A stretch of DNA of 60,678 bases from Nitrospira sp. (GCA_029865345.1 JAOUHD010000002.1:1-60678), one strand, 5' to 3'; counted from the first letter of the stretch, positions 1 through 9,720 are shown. Translations and numbers: made by a program. Notes: a model not told the origin generated them from the letters alone.

Positions 1-98
1 GGTGGTCCTGCGCCTTCCAGCCCATTCTTTCCTCCCGTGACAGACTCCGTCAGATCTGTTATTTACTCGATACTGCCTTACGAGACTGCGCCGTTCGT

Positions 99-1196
99 AT
101 GACTCGACAACAGATCTTTTCTATCGTGTTCTTTGCCCTCCTGGTCTTGCTCCTCTACCAAATCGGGTTGATGTTTAAACCGTTTGTGTTTTCGGCCCTG
201 TGGGCCAGCCTGTTGGCCCATTGGGCCTTCCCCATGCATCTCCGGCTGGCCAAATGGTTCGGTGGGAAGGACGCGCTCTCTGCCGCTCTGCTGACCGTCG
301 GCGCGCTGGGGGTTGTCGTTGTGCCGTTAGTTGCAATGGGGGTGATGTTGGTGCGGGAAGCCGGGGCAGCGGAGCAGGAGATCCGAGCATGGATCTCAGC
401 CGGCGGGCTCCAGCGATTGCCGGATCACGTGGCTGGCATTCCGTTGGTGGGAGATTGGTTGAAGGCGGCGGTCTCCGGGACCGGCAGCCCCACCGTTTCG
501 TTGGAGCAGTCGCTCGTCGGTGGGGTCACGGAATTGGGCCAGTTCTTAGTCGGAGGAATGGGCGGCTTGCTGAAGAACACCTTCGCGCTGGTGACGAATT
601 TCTTCATTATGCTGTTGGTGCTGTTTTTTCTCTTCAAAGACGGTCAGCAGTGGCTCACCGTGTTATACGATTTGATTCCGATGGAGGAGTCGCATAAGTC
701 AAAAATCCTGACCCGGTTGGATCAAACGATTCGGGCGGTGGTGAAAGGGATGCTCGTCACGGCGATTGTTCAAGGGCTTTTGGCGGGGATGGCCTATTGG
801 GCGCTTGATGTGCCGTTTCCGATGGGACTGACCGCGTTGACGACTGTGTTGGCGCCGATCCCGTTCGGCGGAACAGGACTGGTGTGGGGACCCGTGGCGC
901 TCTACCTATTATGGGTTGGTGCGAGCGGGAAAGCGCTGGTTATGTTGGTTTGGGGAATTGGCGTCGTGTCGATGGTCGACCAGTTCCTACGCCCGTGGTT
1001 GATCGGCCAAGACGTGCAGATTCCCGTGTTGCTCCTCGTACTCAGCGTGTTGGGCGGGTTGGCGCTGTACGGGTTGCTTGGACTTTTCGTCGGCCCGATC
1101 CTTATCAGCCTGCTGATGACAGCGGTGCAGATCTATCGAGAGGAGTACCACCTCAAGCCACCGGTTACTCCTGCAAGCCCGCCCACGCCTTCGTAA
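99..1196 (+). CDS. AI-2E family transporter (PerM-like permease)
   Basis: 365 aa multi-TM ORF; PerM/YdiK-like pattern with C-terminal LLGLFVGPILISLLMTAVQIYREEY. Confidence 0.85.
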   Translation: MTRQQIFSIVFFALLVLLLYQIGLMFKPFVFSALWASLLAHWAFPMHLRLAKWFGGKDALSAALLTVGALGVVVVPLVAMGVMLVREAGAAEQEIRAWISAGGLQRLPDHVAGIPLVGDWLKAAVSGTGSPTVSLEQSLVGGVTELGQFLVGGMGGLLKNTFALVTNFFIMLLVLFFLFKDGQQWLTVLYDLIPMEESHKSKILTRLDQTIRAVVKGMLVTAIVQGLLAGMAYWALDVPFPMGLTALTTVLAPIPFGGTGLVWGPVALYLLWVGASGKALVMLVWGIGVVSMVDQFLRPWLIGQDVQIPVLLLVLSVLGGLALYGLLGLFVGPILISLLMTAVQIYREEYHLKPPVTPASPPTPS

Positions 1197-1269
1197 CCTC
1201 CTTAGCCACGCTGCACCTGCGCACAGTGCTTTTGGTTCTCTAGTCGACAATGACCTATCACATGTCCTG

Positions 1270-1863
1270 CTACTCCAGCGGAATCGTAATGGCGATCCCA
1301 CCCATCACATCATTCAACTTGAAGTCCTGCTTCGGGCTTAACGGATGACTGTTGTGGCACATGATGCAGGCAGATGAGACGGCACGGTCTGCATAGATGG
1401 CTTGGAAGTACTGCTTCTTGCCGCTTGACACAACTCCGGTAATCGGCCGGTCAGGCTCTCGCCTAAGCACCTCCAGCGCTTTTCGTTCAAACTCTGTGGC
1501 AGGCGCGTTGCGTTGATAGATCGGAGAGAACCCGATGAGCCTATAGCGAATGCCTCGTCCGCTCTCGGCGACCAACCGGCCTGAATGTTGAAGAAACTGA
1601 GCCGGCAGCAGGAGTGTGCTGTCCTGCTCCCAATGTTCGGTCGCAGCGACGATGCCTTTCTCCTGCATACGGTTGACGATGTGCGTCGTATAGATCGTCC
1701 GGTCAGCCTCCAGGATGGCATGCACGTAATCGGCGACTCTCTCCGGAGAGATGCTGCCGATGGGTGGGTTCTCCTTGGCTGCGTGAAGAGACGCCCCGCC
1801 CCAGAGTCCCCCTACGAAGAGTGCGATGGTTGCGGCTCGGAACGTGACGCGGACGATGTCCAT
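1270..1863 (-). CDS. DUF3365-like (Tll0287-like) heme-binding protein with signal peptide and CxxCH motif
   Basis: N-terminal signal sequence; CIMCHNSHPLSP near C-terminus; start overlaps the upstream kinase gene by ~52 bp. Confidence 0.7.
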   Translation of the reverse strand: MDIVRVTFRAATIALFVGGLWGGASLHAAKENPPIGSISPERVADYVHAILEADRTIYTTHIVNRMQEKGIVAATEHWEQDSTLLLPAQFLQHSGRLVAESGRGIRYRLIGFSPIYQRNAPATEFERKALEVLRREPDRPITGVVSSGKKQYFQAIYADRAVSSACIMCHNSHPLSPKQDFKLNDVMGGIAITIPLE

Positions 1864-4307
1864 GGGCCTCCTTCGGAAGATAGGGGAGAACCGATCGGGA
1901 GGGTGACCACGCAGGTGGTGCCTTGGCCTTCGACGCTCTCGATACGGAGATCGCCCCCGAACTTTCGGATAATCCGCCTGGCCACCGTGAGTCCGAGTCC
2001 AGAACCTTCCCCTTGTCCCTTGGTCGTAAAAAACGGATCAAAGACTTTTGATAGGTGCTGTTTGGAGATGCCGGGGCCGGAATCGGCGATCGTCGCCGTC
2101 ACCGTATGGTCCGACGCGGCAGTCGTCAATGTAAGCGTGCCGGTGCCCTTCATGGCTTGGGCAGCATTGGTCACGAGATTCACCAACGCTTGCCGAAGTT
2201 GGTCCGGAAAGACCAGCACGGGCGTATGGCCCGCATAGGTTTTGTGGATCACAATGTCTTTCATTTCAACGGTGGTCTGTGCCATGGCCAGCACTTGGTC
2301 CAATATCTGCTCCACAGGCACCGGTACGTGCTGGTCGAAGGCCTCACGGTTCGTCACGCCGGTAAAATCACGAACGATCGTCGCCATGCGACGGCCATGG
2401 GCCACAATGTCTTGGGCGCAGGACTTGATTTGCTCCAAGTCCTGCTCGTCCTGAATCGCTTCTCCCAACCCGATGATCCCAAACAAGGGGTTGTTGAGTT
2501 CGTGGCCGATTCCAGCGGTGAGGACGCCGAGGCTTCCCGTTTTCTCTGCCTGGACCAGCTTATCTTGCAATTGGCTCTCGTCGGTGGTGTCTCGAAGCAC
2601 CAGCCCAATGCTGTCTTCTTCCCCTGGCCTCGCGGGTAGTCGGAACCATTGATAGTGATAGATGCGCGATCCGATGTGGAGCTCAGCACGATGGCCGGCC
2701 GATTCGTGATCGGCACTCGGCGCAAGTGGATCCCTCGGCGCTGTCTCGCGCTTGATACCGGCTGTGGCAAGAGACGTATCCCCGTTGGCTTGGAACTCTG
2801 CGTGAAGTTGTTTCTGAACGGCTGGGTCGAGTGGAAGAATCGTGAATAACGACGTTCCCGACATCGGGTCCTGGACCTTGAAGGATTCGCGGGCCGCCTG
2901 ATTGATGTAGCGTACAGTTTCGTGGGCATCGATGAGGAGAATGGGAGTAGGGACGGCGTCTAAGATCTGATCCGTCGACTGCTGAAGGACCTGGACTTCC
3001 TGGGTTTTCAACTTGACCTGGTCAGTCAATCCGGCGAACGCGGCTTTCAACTGCTGGTTCATGCGGTTGAATTCTTCGGCCAGGTCCTCCAATTCGTCAC
3101 CCGTGTGGATCTGAATCGGTGTCCGCAATTCACCACGTCCGATTGACTGCGCGGCCAGTTGCAGTTGCCGTACGGGTGTCACGATGCGGCCGGCCGCGAC
3201 GTAACCCAGCGCGGCCAGCAGCACCACAGCGACGGCTCCGAATACTGTCACCCAGGTGAAGAGATGCTGAATCGGTGCGAAGAGTTCATCGGACGATTGC
3301 CAGACGAAGGTGTGCCATGACCCATTGTCGATCGAGCCGTTGGTCGCTCGGCTGGTCTCTGCCAGAGGGGCAAAGCCGATGACGGAGGTCGACTGTCCGC
3401 CGTGGCCGTCGCTTGAGGTTTGCACCCAACCGGGGTGTGGCGGTGTGATGAGCGGGATGAGCTTCGGATCGGACAGCGGGACGCCGGTGGGAAGAATCGG
3501 GCAGCTGACGACGATCCCCCTGGTGTCGATCAACATGACGTGGCCGGTCTTCCCAAATCGAGTGACATGGGTGGCGGGAGAGAAGAACTCTTTGGCATCG
3601 ATCACGCGGTGCAGCACTCCGACGACCTCGTACCGGAGACTATCCATGACAGGAAGTGAGATGGAGAAGACATAGGCGTTCACCTGGTCGTCGAAACGGA
3701 CACCCTCGATATAGAGCTTACCCACCGTTTTATTGAAGGCACCCTGCCACCAGTGGGTCTTCTGATGGCGGAACGCCGGATGGTCGGTCATGGTCCCGAC
3801 GAGTGTGCCCTGTGCATCGGTCAGGAAGAGCATCTTTGTCGATGAACGAACCACGTGCGGAAGTAATTGGCCTGGCGCACTATGGACGCCGGTAAAGTAT
3901 TCGTGGAGCAAGGTGCTGAGCGGATTGTCCGTGATGGACGTGATGGCAGCAGCGTCTTTTGCCTTCCAGCGCTGCTCGAAATCAGTGAGTGCCGTGGTCA
4001 GATTCTTGGAGTCTCCCCGTGCATCGCGCCGTTGCTCCAACGCTCGAATGATCGCCGGGTCATTCGCGATGCGTGCGGTGTGCGCGATTTCTTCGGCGAG
4101 GAGGAGATCGAGTTTGCGGGCGGCTTCAGTTGCGAGTGCTTTAAAGCTTTCTCCGCTGACTTCCCGGATTTCTTGAGACCCCTGCCAGAATGCCATTCCC
4201 AAGCCGACGACGAGCGGGATGACACCGACGAGCAGCATGGAGAGGATGACTTTCGCCTTGAGCCCCCATCTGGTGCCGGACGGCAAGGATGTCGGCGTCT
4301 CCGTCAC
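1812..4307 (-). CDS. Sensor histidine kinase (periplasmic cache domain, HAMP, PAS, HisKA, HATPase_c)
   Basis: 831 aa; TM at N-terminus, HAMP-like region, H-box GIGHELNNPLFG, DSGPGIS and GSGLGLTVARRI ATPase motifs. Confidence 0.9.
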   Translation of the reverse strand: MTETPTSLPSGTRWGLKAKVILSMLLVGVIPLVVGLGMAFWQGSQEIREVSGESFKALATEAARKLDLLLAEEIAHTARIANDPAIIRALEQRRDARGDSKNLTTALTDFEQRWKAKDAAAITSITDNPLSTLLHEYFTGVHSAPGQLLPHVVRSSTKMLFLTDAQGTLVGTMTDHPAFRHQKTHWWQGAFNKTVGKLYIEGVRFDDQVNAYVFSISLPVMDSLRYEVVGVLHRVIDAKEFFSPATHVTRFGKTGHVMLIDTRGIVVSCPILPTGVPLSDPKLIPLITPPHPGWVQTSSDGHGGQSTSVIGFAPLAETSRATNGSIDNGSWHTFVWQSSDELFAPIQHLFTWVTVFGAVAVVLLAALGYVAAGRIVTPVRQLQLAAQSIGRGELRTPIQIHTGDELEDLAEEFNRMNQQLKAAFAGLTDQVKLKTQEVQVLQQSTDQILDAVPTPILLIDAHETVRYINQAARESFKVQDPMSGTSLFTILPLDPAVQKQLHAEFQANGDTSLATAGIKRETAPRDPLAPSADHESAGHRAELHIGSRIYHYQWFRLPARPGEEDSIGLVLRDTTDESQLQDKLVQAEKTGSLGVLTAGIGHELNNPLFGIIGLGEAIQDEQDLEQIKSCAQDIVAHGRRMATIVRDFTGVTNREAFDQHVPVPVEQILDQVLAMAQTTVEMKDIVIHKTYAGHTPVLVFPDQLRQALVNLVTNAAQAMKGTGTLTLTTAASDHTVTATIADSGPGISKQHLSKVFDPFFTTKGQGEGSGLGLTVARRIIRKFGGDLRIESVEGQGTTCVVTLPIGSPLSSEGGPWTSSASRSEPQPSHSS

Positions 4308-5401
4308 GATTGAGTGCTCCTCTCACCAGGAAATGTGAGGGTAAAGGTTGAGCCTCGGCCGATCTGACTGTCGACCCCTATCGTGCCATTCATGTGATGA
4401 ATCACATTTTTGATATTGTACAAACCCAATCCGGTTCCCTTCCCTGGCGGTTTTGTCGTGAAGAAGGGTTCAAAGATTCGACCAAGGAGCTCTGGGGCGA
4501 TGCCGCTGCCGGTATCGGAGACACGAATCTGCGTCGCGTCGGCCATCGCGTGGGCTTCCAGCGTCAAGGTTCCGTGGTGTTCCATGGCCTGCACGGCGTT
4601 GGTAATAAGATTGACGAACACATGGAGAAGCTCATCGGGGTTCCCCTTCACAACGACGTCTGGCTGATACAGCTTACGAATTTCAATGTCTTGGAGCGCC
4701 ACCGCATAGCGGGCAATCTTGAGCGCTTCATCCAACTTGCCGCCGACGCCAATCAGGCAGTCTTGCCGCAAGGATGCGCGACGAGAATAGGACGTAAGGT
4801 CTCGACAAATGGCCGTCGTCCGTTTCACGGCTTCAATAATATCGTGGGCCTGCAGGTGCACGGCTTCCAGGTCCGTTTCGTCCGTCAGATTTTCCGCCAG
4901 ACCCAGAATCAGCTGGAGCGGATTGTTCATGTCATGCGCAATGCCGGCAGCGAACGAGCCGATTCCAGCAAGTTTCTCTGCATGGAGCAATTCGGTTTGC
5001 AATGTCGATTCATGTTGCACGAGTACCCAGAGAAGCCGTGCGGTCTGGCCATTGACCACGTCGGCTCCTGCAGGCACCTCCTCCCGAAGCATCGACTCCA
5101 TCGCTGGATCACCGGTGACGTCTATCACAAGGTTGAGCCCTTGGTGCGTGATCAAGTCGGTCACCCGGTCATAGACCGGTACGTGGAGTTCTTGGGCGCG
5201 TGTGAGCCCGGGAGCCGAGGGATTCTGATCGGTGATGCCGACGATCTGAATCCTGCTGATCTGGTGGAGTACATCGAGCAGGGCCATGCCCCCACGCCCT
5301 GCCCCAATGATGGCCACTCTCATCGGAGGCGAGGCGGGAGCTGATCCGATTCCCTGATTGTCGGCTTGCGGATGGGACATGGTCGGAGAGATGATCGTCA
5401 T
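4304..5401 (-). CDS. Histidine kinase with N-terminal NAD(P)-binding Rossmann-like domain
   Basis: N-terminal MRVAIIGAGRGGMALLDVL...VIDVTGDP, then H-box AGIAHDMNNPLQ and ATPase DTGSGI/GTGLGL; 4 bp overlap with next gene. Confidence 0.85.
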   Translation of the reverse strand: MTIISPTMSHPQADNQGIGSAPASPPMRVAIIGAGRGGMALLDVLHQISRIQIVGITDQNPSAPGLTRAQELHVPVYDRVTDLITHQGLNLVIDVTGDPAMESMLREEVPAGADVVNGQTARLLWVLVQHESTLQTELLHAEKLAGIGSFAAGIAHDMNNPLQLILGLAENLTDETDLEAVHLQAHDIIEAVKRTTAICRDLTSYSRRASLRQDCLIGVGGKLDEALKIARYAVALQDIEIRKLYQPDVVVKGNPDELLHVFVNLITNAVQAMEHHGTLTLEAHAMADATQIRVSDTGSGIAPELLGRIFEPFFTTKPPGKGTGLGLYNIKNVIHHMNGTIGVDSQIGRGSTFTLTFPGERSTQS

Positions 5402-5433
5402 GCCGGCTCCCTGCGATGCTGTGGTCCGTTCCC

Positions 5434-5868
5434 TCAGAGATGGGCCAATTCACGCTGCTCCATGGCACGTGCGACGGAGGCCTTCAGTTTCTCGCCCTCT
5501 ACCGGTTTCACGAGATAATCCACCACCCCTTGTCGCAGTAAGGCCGTGGCCATATCGGTGTCGGGGAATCCGGTCAGGACGATCAAGGGGACCCGAGTAT
5601 AATTCTGACGGAAGTAGGCGATCGCTTCGATCCCATTCACCTTTGGCATTCGGATGTCGCAGATGATGACATCAAGGAGCAGCCGATTTTCCCCGTAGTT
5701 GATGGTTTCGATGGCCTTCTCGCCATTCTCTGCTTCAAGGACATCGTAGCCGGCTTTCTGCAACGTCATGCGGACGACCTTGCGGATATCGGGCTCATCA
5801 TCCACAATGAGGACGCGGCCATTGCAGCTCTCACCTCCCACAAAGAACCCGGATTTGAAGTCACTCAT
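5434..5868 (-). CDS. Response regulator, receiver domain only
   Basis: VLIVDDEPDIRKVV...VIICDIRMPKVNGIEAI...VDYLVKPV; start at MSDFKS preceded by GAGGAGG-type RBS (ORF track start is further upstream). Confidence 0.9.
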   Translation of the reverse strand: MSDFKSGFFVGGESCNGRVLIVDDEPDIRKVVRMTLQKAGYDVLEAENGEKAIETINYGENRLLLDVIICDIRMPKVNGIEAIAYFRQNYTRVPLIVLTGFPDTDMATALLRQGVVDYLVKPVEGEKLKASVARAMEQRELAHL

Positions 5869-5998
5869 AACAACCTCCTCGGTGAAGGACGGGGTGATCT
5901 GTTTCCGTTTGTATTGTGAGTAGGGCAAGCTTGATGCCGAAACGTGACAAAGGTGAGCCTGAAACAATTCAACGGCTTGCTTAATCAGAACTGTGTGT

Positions 5999-6052
5999 CA
6001 CTGGTGGAGGCTGGTTTACATGCACCACCATAATTGTGGAAAACCACCAGTG
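5999..6052. promoter_or_regulatory. Perfect 9-bp inverted repeat (CACTGGTGG...CCACCAGTG) between divergent genes
   Basis: CACTGGTGG at 5999-6007 and CCACCAGTG at 6044-6052, with a nested CCAC-N7-GTGG. Confidence 0.5.
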
Positions 6053-6120
6053 AGGATGCACATTGCGTTTCAGAACCAATTTCAGCTAGGGTATGGAATA
6101 AGTAAGAGGAGTGGAGGCCG

Positions 6121-6360
6121 GTGATTACACCAGACGTACTGACTGACTATGTTCGCAAGTCCTTGCCGGATGCCGTGGTGACGGTGACCGACCGTACAGG
6201 AACAATGGACCACCTCAAAGTCGTGATTGTCTCAGATGGTTTTCATGGGAAAAACCTCTTAGACCGGCATCGGATGATCTATCAAGCGTTAGACGTGCCG
6301 ATGAAAGACGGACGAATCCATGCGCTCGAATTAACCGCGCGCACCAGAGATGAGGCTTAG
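6121..6360 (+). CDS. BolA family protein
   Basis: 79 aa GTG-start ORF with BolA-like pattern (VSDGFHGKNLLDRHRMIYQAL) directly upstream of a glutaredoxin. Confidence 0.85.
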   Translation: MITPDVLTDYVRKSLPDAVVTVTDRTGTMDHLKVVIVSDGFHGKNLLDRHRMIYQALDVPMKDGRIHALELTARTRDEA

Positions 6361-6369
6361 GAGGACATC

Positions 6370-6693
6370 ATGGCCGACCAAATTGAAGAAGAAATCCAAA
6401 GCGAAGTGAAGGCCCATAAAATTTTGATCTACGGCAAGGGAACGAAGACCATGCCGATGTGCGGGTTCACGAGGGAAACCATGCAGTTTTTCGATAAGTA
6501 TGGGTACCCGTACGAACTGATCGACGTCCTGTCGCAACCGGCGAAACGGGAAGTGCTGGCGAAGATCACCAATTGGCCGACACTCCCCAAGGTATTTATC
6601 GACGGTACGTTCTATGGAGATACCGACGTCCTCGACCCAATGGCTGCCAAAGGTGAGATCGAACCGCTGCTGAAAAAAGCCTTCGGGAAGTAA
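6370..6693 (+). CDS. grxD: Grx4-family monothiol glutaredoxin
   Basis: KGTKTMPMCGFTRETMQFF ... NWPTLPKVFIDGTFYGDTDVLDPM. Confidence 0.9.
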   Translation: MADQIEEEIQSEVKAHKILIYGKGTKTMPMCGFTRETMQFFDKYGYPYELIDVLSQPAKREVLAKITNWPTLPKVFIDGTFYGDTDVLDPMAAKGEIEPLLKKAFGK

Positions 6694-6845
6694 GCAGGGC
6701 ATCCCTGCTAATCTCTTGTTCCCCGAGCGTGCACGTGGGAGCAACGGTAGTGCGCTCTTCAGCATCGGGGTTTCTCGGGTTGAGATTATAGCGGCTTCCT
6801 TCTTCATCCTTTTCGGTTCTAGCAGACGCATGTATACTCGTCCTC

Positions 6846-7028
6846 ATGAAGCCAAGGCAACCGACCATCTCTCAGGAGTCACGACGGCGACCGAGCAAGT
6901 TGGGTCAGCAGCTTGCTGACGAGAAGATTGAACGGGCTAGGCGTCAGACTCCAGAAGAACGGCTGACGATTGCATTGAGCCTCTCCGATTTCTGCTACCA
7001 ATTGAACCGGTGTTCTCCGAAGCCCTAA
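6846..7028 (+). CDS. Small hypothetical protein, possible partner of the downstream nucleotidyltransferase
   Basis: 60 aa charged ORF overlapping the start of the next gene. Confidence 0.4.
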   Translation: MKPRQPTISQESRRRPSKLGQQLADEKIERARRQTPEERLTIALSLSDFCYQLNRCSPKP

Positions 7029-7558
7029 GCCAGATTGTTGGAAGTCTAGACCAAGCGCAGGAGGAGCGCCTGCTTCATTCGTACGCGTTGATCGGTGGTT
7101 TTGCTGTGTCGGCTTGGGGTGTTGCGCGAGCCACGCAAGATATTGATCTCGCAGTGGCTCTTGGGACCTCAGACCCACAGGCGTTGGCTACCCACCTTGG
7201 AGCCGCATACGAATCTGGTGGCATAGATGACCCGCTACGAGGTGTCTTCAGGCTCAGCCTGAAATGTGAAGGGCAAGAAGTGCCGGTTCAGCTGATCGTT
7301 CTGCCGTCAAAATTGGCAGCCATTACGTTTAATGGAGTTGAAACCCTAAACGTATTTGGTCGTTTGGTGCCGGTCGTAAACTGGCAAGCGCTCGTGCTCT
7401 TGAAGCTCTACGCCGGAGGGCCAGTCGATCTACAGGACGCCCGAAGCATTGTAGCGGTCCGAAAACCCAACGGGATAGACCGGGAAAGCCTGATCGCCCA
7501 GGCCGATGTATTAGGACTTGCCCAAGAAGTGCGCATTCTGCTCGAATCTTCCGTCTGA
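7010..7558 (+). CDS. Nucleotidyltransferase-fold protein (MNT/AbiEii-like)
   Basis: LIGGFAVSAWGVARATQDIDLAVAL matches the GG(F/W)A...DxDL nucleotidyltransferase core. Confidence 0.7.
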   Translation: MFSEALSQIVGSLDQAQEERLLHSYALIGGFAVSAWGVARATQDIDLAVALGTSDPQALATHLGAAYESGGIDDPLRGVFRLSLKCEGQEVPVQLIVLPSKLAAITFNGVETLNVFGRLVPVVNWQALVLLKLYAGGPVDLQDARSIVAVRKPNGIDRESLIAQADVLGLAQEVRILLESSV

Positions 7559-7575
7559 GTTAGTGGCTTGCTGGC

Positions 7576-8390
7576 GTGAGCGTGCGCGGTACCTTGTTTC
7601 GATACGCCGCAATAGCCTGGAAGTTCAGAATGTCTCCATTGTGCTCAATCCAGCTTAAGAAACCAACCTCTCCATCTTCCTCACTTTTGTCAACTCGCGC
7701 ACGGTCCAACAAGTTCAAGCAGTGGAAGAGACAGTTCCAGGTAATCAAGAATTCTATATATGATTTGGCGTCAAAGCGATTCGTTTATCAGTAAGTTACT
7801 AAACTGATCCAGGACAACCCACGTCTTCAGGTGCCCAGCGCTTTTTATGACTGGATGCATAGAGCATATGTCAGCGATATGTCGATTCACATCCGCCGAT
7901 TGGCTGACAGAGATAAGAGATCTACCTCGCTCTACAATCTGGTGAAGGACATAGAAGATTATCCACAGGTGATAAGCCGTCGTCGGTTCACTCGTCCCTA
8001 TAAAGACTTTGTGAAGCAATTCGGTCATAGGGATTTTGATCGTTTGTCGACGCCAGGAGCTGATGTGATCAGCAAGAAACTTATATCAAGACATAGAACG
8101 GCGCTTGTTAAGAGTCAGAAGAGGTTCGCATTTACACGAACAAACACGTTGCGCATCTCGACAAAACGGGTATGAAAAAGTTTCCTACCTATGCAAAGCT
8201 AGATTCGTGCATTGATACAATTAAACGCCTTGCTAAGGACTGTACTCTTCTCCTTGAACAGAGTGCTCTCATCACCGCAGTTCTTGCTATTCAATATGAC
8301 TGGATGGCCCCTTTCAGAGTTGCTTGGCTTGAAGCAAAGAGAGGGCGCCAAGGCATGAAACTCGTCACTTGGACGAATGTTGATGGCTAG
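7576..8390 (+). pseudogene. Disrupted HEPN/AbiU2-like protein (in-frame stop plus frameshift)
   Basis: ORFs 7576-7794 and 7831-8175 share a frame separated by TAA at 7792-7794; the third piece is in another frame, where bridging sequence reads EVRIYTNKHVAHLDKTGMKKFPTYAKLD; WMHRAYVSDMSIHIRRLADRDKRSTSL is AbiU2-like. Confidence 0.6.
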
Positions 8391-9589
8391 ACCGCAATAG
8401 CTTGTTTGGTTTCGTCCAGGTGCTTCTGTAGGTAGGTCATGAAGGGGGTACCACCGGTGCCGACGGCCGTGGGATTGGTCGTACTCGTTTGATGTTGGCG
8501 ATTGATGTAGCTGTCTGCGTAGCCGATGTGGATTTCCCGAAACTGGGCCAGAAGGTCAACACAGGCACAGTAGGCGGACCACAGTTCGGGGTGACGCTGT
8601 TTGCGATCATGAACATAGCCAGATAGCAGGGCGCGAGCCTGATCGTCAGTCCGGATCTCCAGAGCCTGAAGAAAGGCGCGGTGGGTAGGTGGCATGTACT
8701 CCCGCATTTCTTGTAAGTACACCGTCAAGGGATCAGGTGCATGGTGGATGCCCAGTCCGGCGTCCAAACAAGGGACGATTGAGCTCTGCGCGCCGGTCTC
8801 GCCACGAAACTGCTGCGGCTGCCGTGCATAGGCTTCGACGTGGTCATAGATGAGTCCCTCGGGCAGGGACGGACTATTCTTCCAGCCGTGAATGTAGGGT
8901 CTCACGCGGGTGTAATAGACATAGGGATCGCAGCGCTCTATCATGCAGAGCAGCGTGTCGCGCATAGCGGTTTGCGCGGACGCGAGAGCCTTTAAACCCA
9001 ACAGGACTGCATCGTCATTCCCTTTTGAAGCCGCATTGATCGCCCGCACCAGGCCCTCCAGGCCAGGCCCCGCTTGCTTCTCAATCTGGATATGGACGAC
9101 GACGAACCACTCTTCATCCAACCCACCGAGAAAATTTTGCAACAGCACGATGTTGTCGAGCTGAATCGGCTTCGTCCGGTCAAGCCGGCGCCAGTTGTCC
9201 AGTGCGTAAGAGGCATAGGACAGGACCGGCGGACGGCCGAGCTTCTGGGCGATCTCATACCATGGCTGGGCGAGGTGAGAGGGGAGCTTGATGGCTGGTT
9301 GCCCCGGTGTTTCCCAGACATAAGCGTGGCCGGCGAATGACAGGATCCTCATCGAGGCTCGGTATTCGTTATCATGCCAACTGGGTGGAATGGACGGGAG
9401 CAACGATGGTTGTTCGTCGATAAACTGCCGGACTCGCCGCGCGCTCAACAGCTTCGGCATCTCGCGGCCGAGATGGTTTAGCGTGGGAGAGTTGGGCAGA
9501 GTTTCACAAGGATCCGACGGCAGGAAACCCCGTTCAGGGGAAATCTCAAAATCTGCAAGCGACAGCGGTTGGGATGGGTGGGAGTTCAC
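8387..9589 (-). CDS. Indoleamine 2,3-dioxygenase family protein
   Basis: N-terminal LADFEISPERGFLPSDPCETLP, C-terminal GTGGTPFMTYLQKHLDET typical of IDO. Confidence 0.8.
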   Translation of the reverse strand: MNSHPSQPLSLADFEISPERGFLPSDPCETLPNSPTLNHLGREMPKLLSARRVRQFIDEQPSLLPSIPPSWHDNEYRASMRILSFAGHAYVWETPGQPAIKLPSHLAQPWYEIAQKLGRPPVLSYASYALDNWRRLDRTKPIQLDNIVLLQNFLGGLDEEWFVVVHIQIEKQAGPGLEGLVRAINAASKGNDDAVLLGLKALASAQTAMRDTLLCMIERCDPYVYYTRVRPYIHGWKNSPSLPEGLIYDHVEAYARQPQQFRGETGAQSSIVPCLDAGLGIHHAPDPLTVYLQEMREYMPPTHRAFLQALEIRTDDQARALLSGYVHDRKQRHPELWSAYCACVDLLAQFREIHIGYADSYINRQHQTSTTNPTAVGTGGTPFMTYLQKHLDETKQAIAV

Positions 9590-9720
9590 AGAGGCCTCCT
9601 CGGCCTCACTCTACCACTCTAGCCGGAGATTGCAATCCGCATGTTTCGGTGGTGGCTCATGAGGTCGAGACTCAAATGGCGGGGATCTACCGTGCCGTGG
9701 GCGATGTGACAGCTGGAACT

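Noticed and set aside
4394-5344. 316-aa plus-strand ORF opposite the Rossmann-kinase gene
   Set aside because: Antisense to a gene with clear kinase motifs; no recognisable domain. Shadow ORF.
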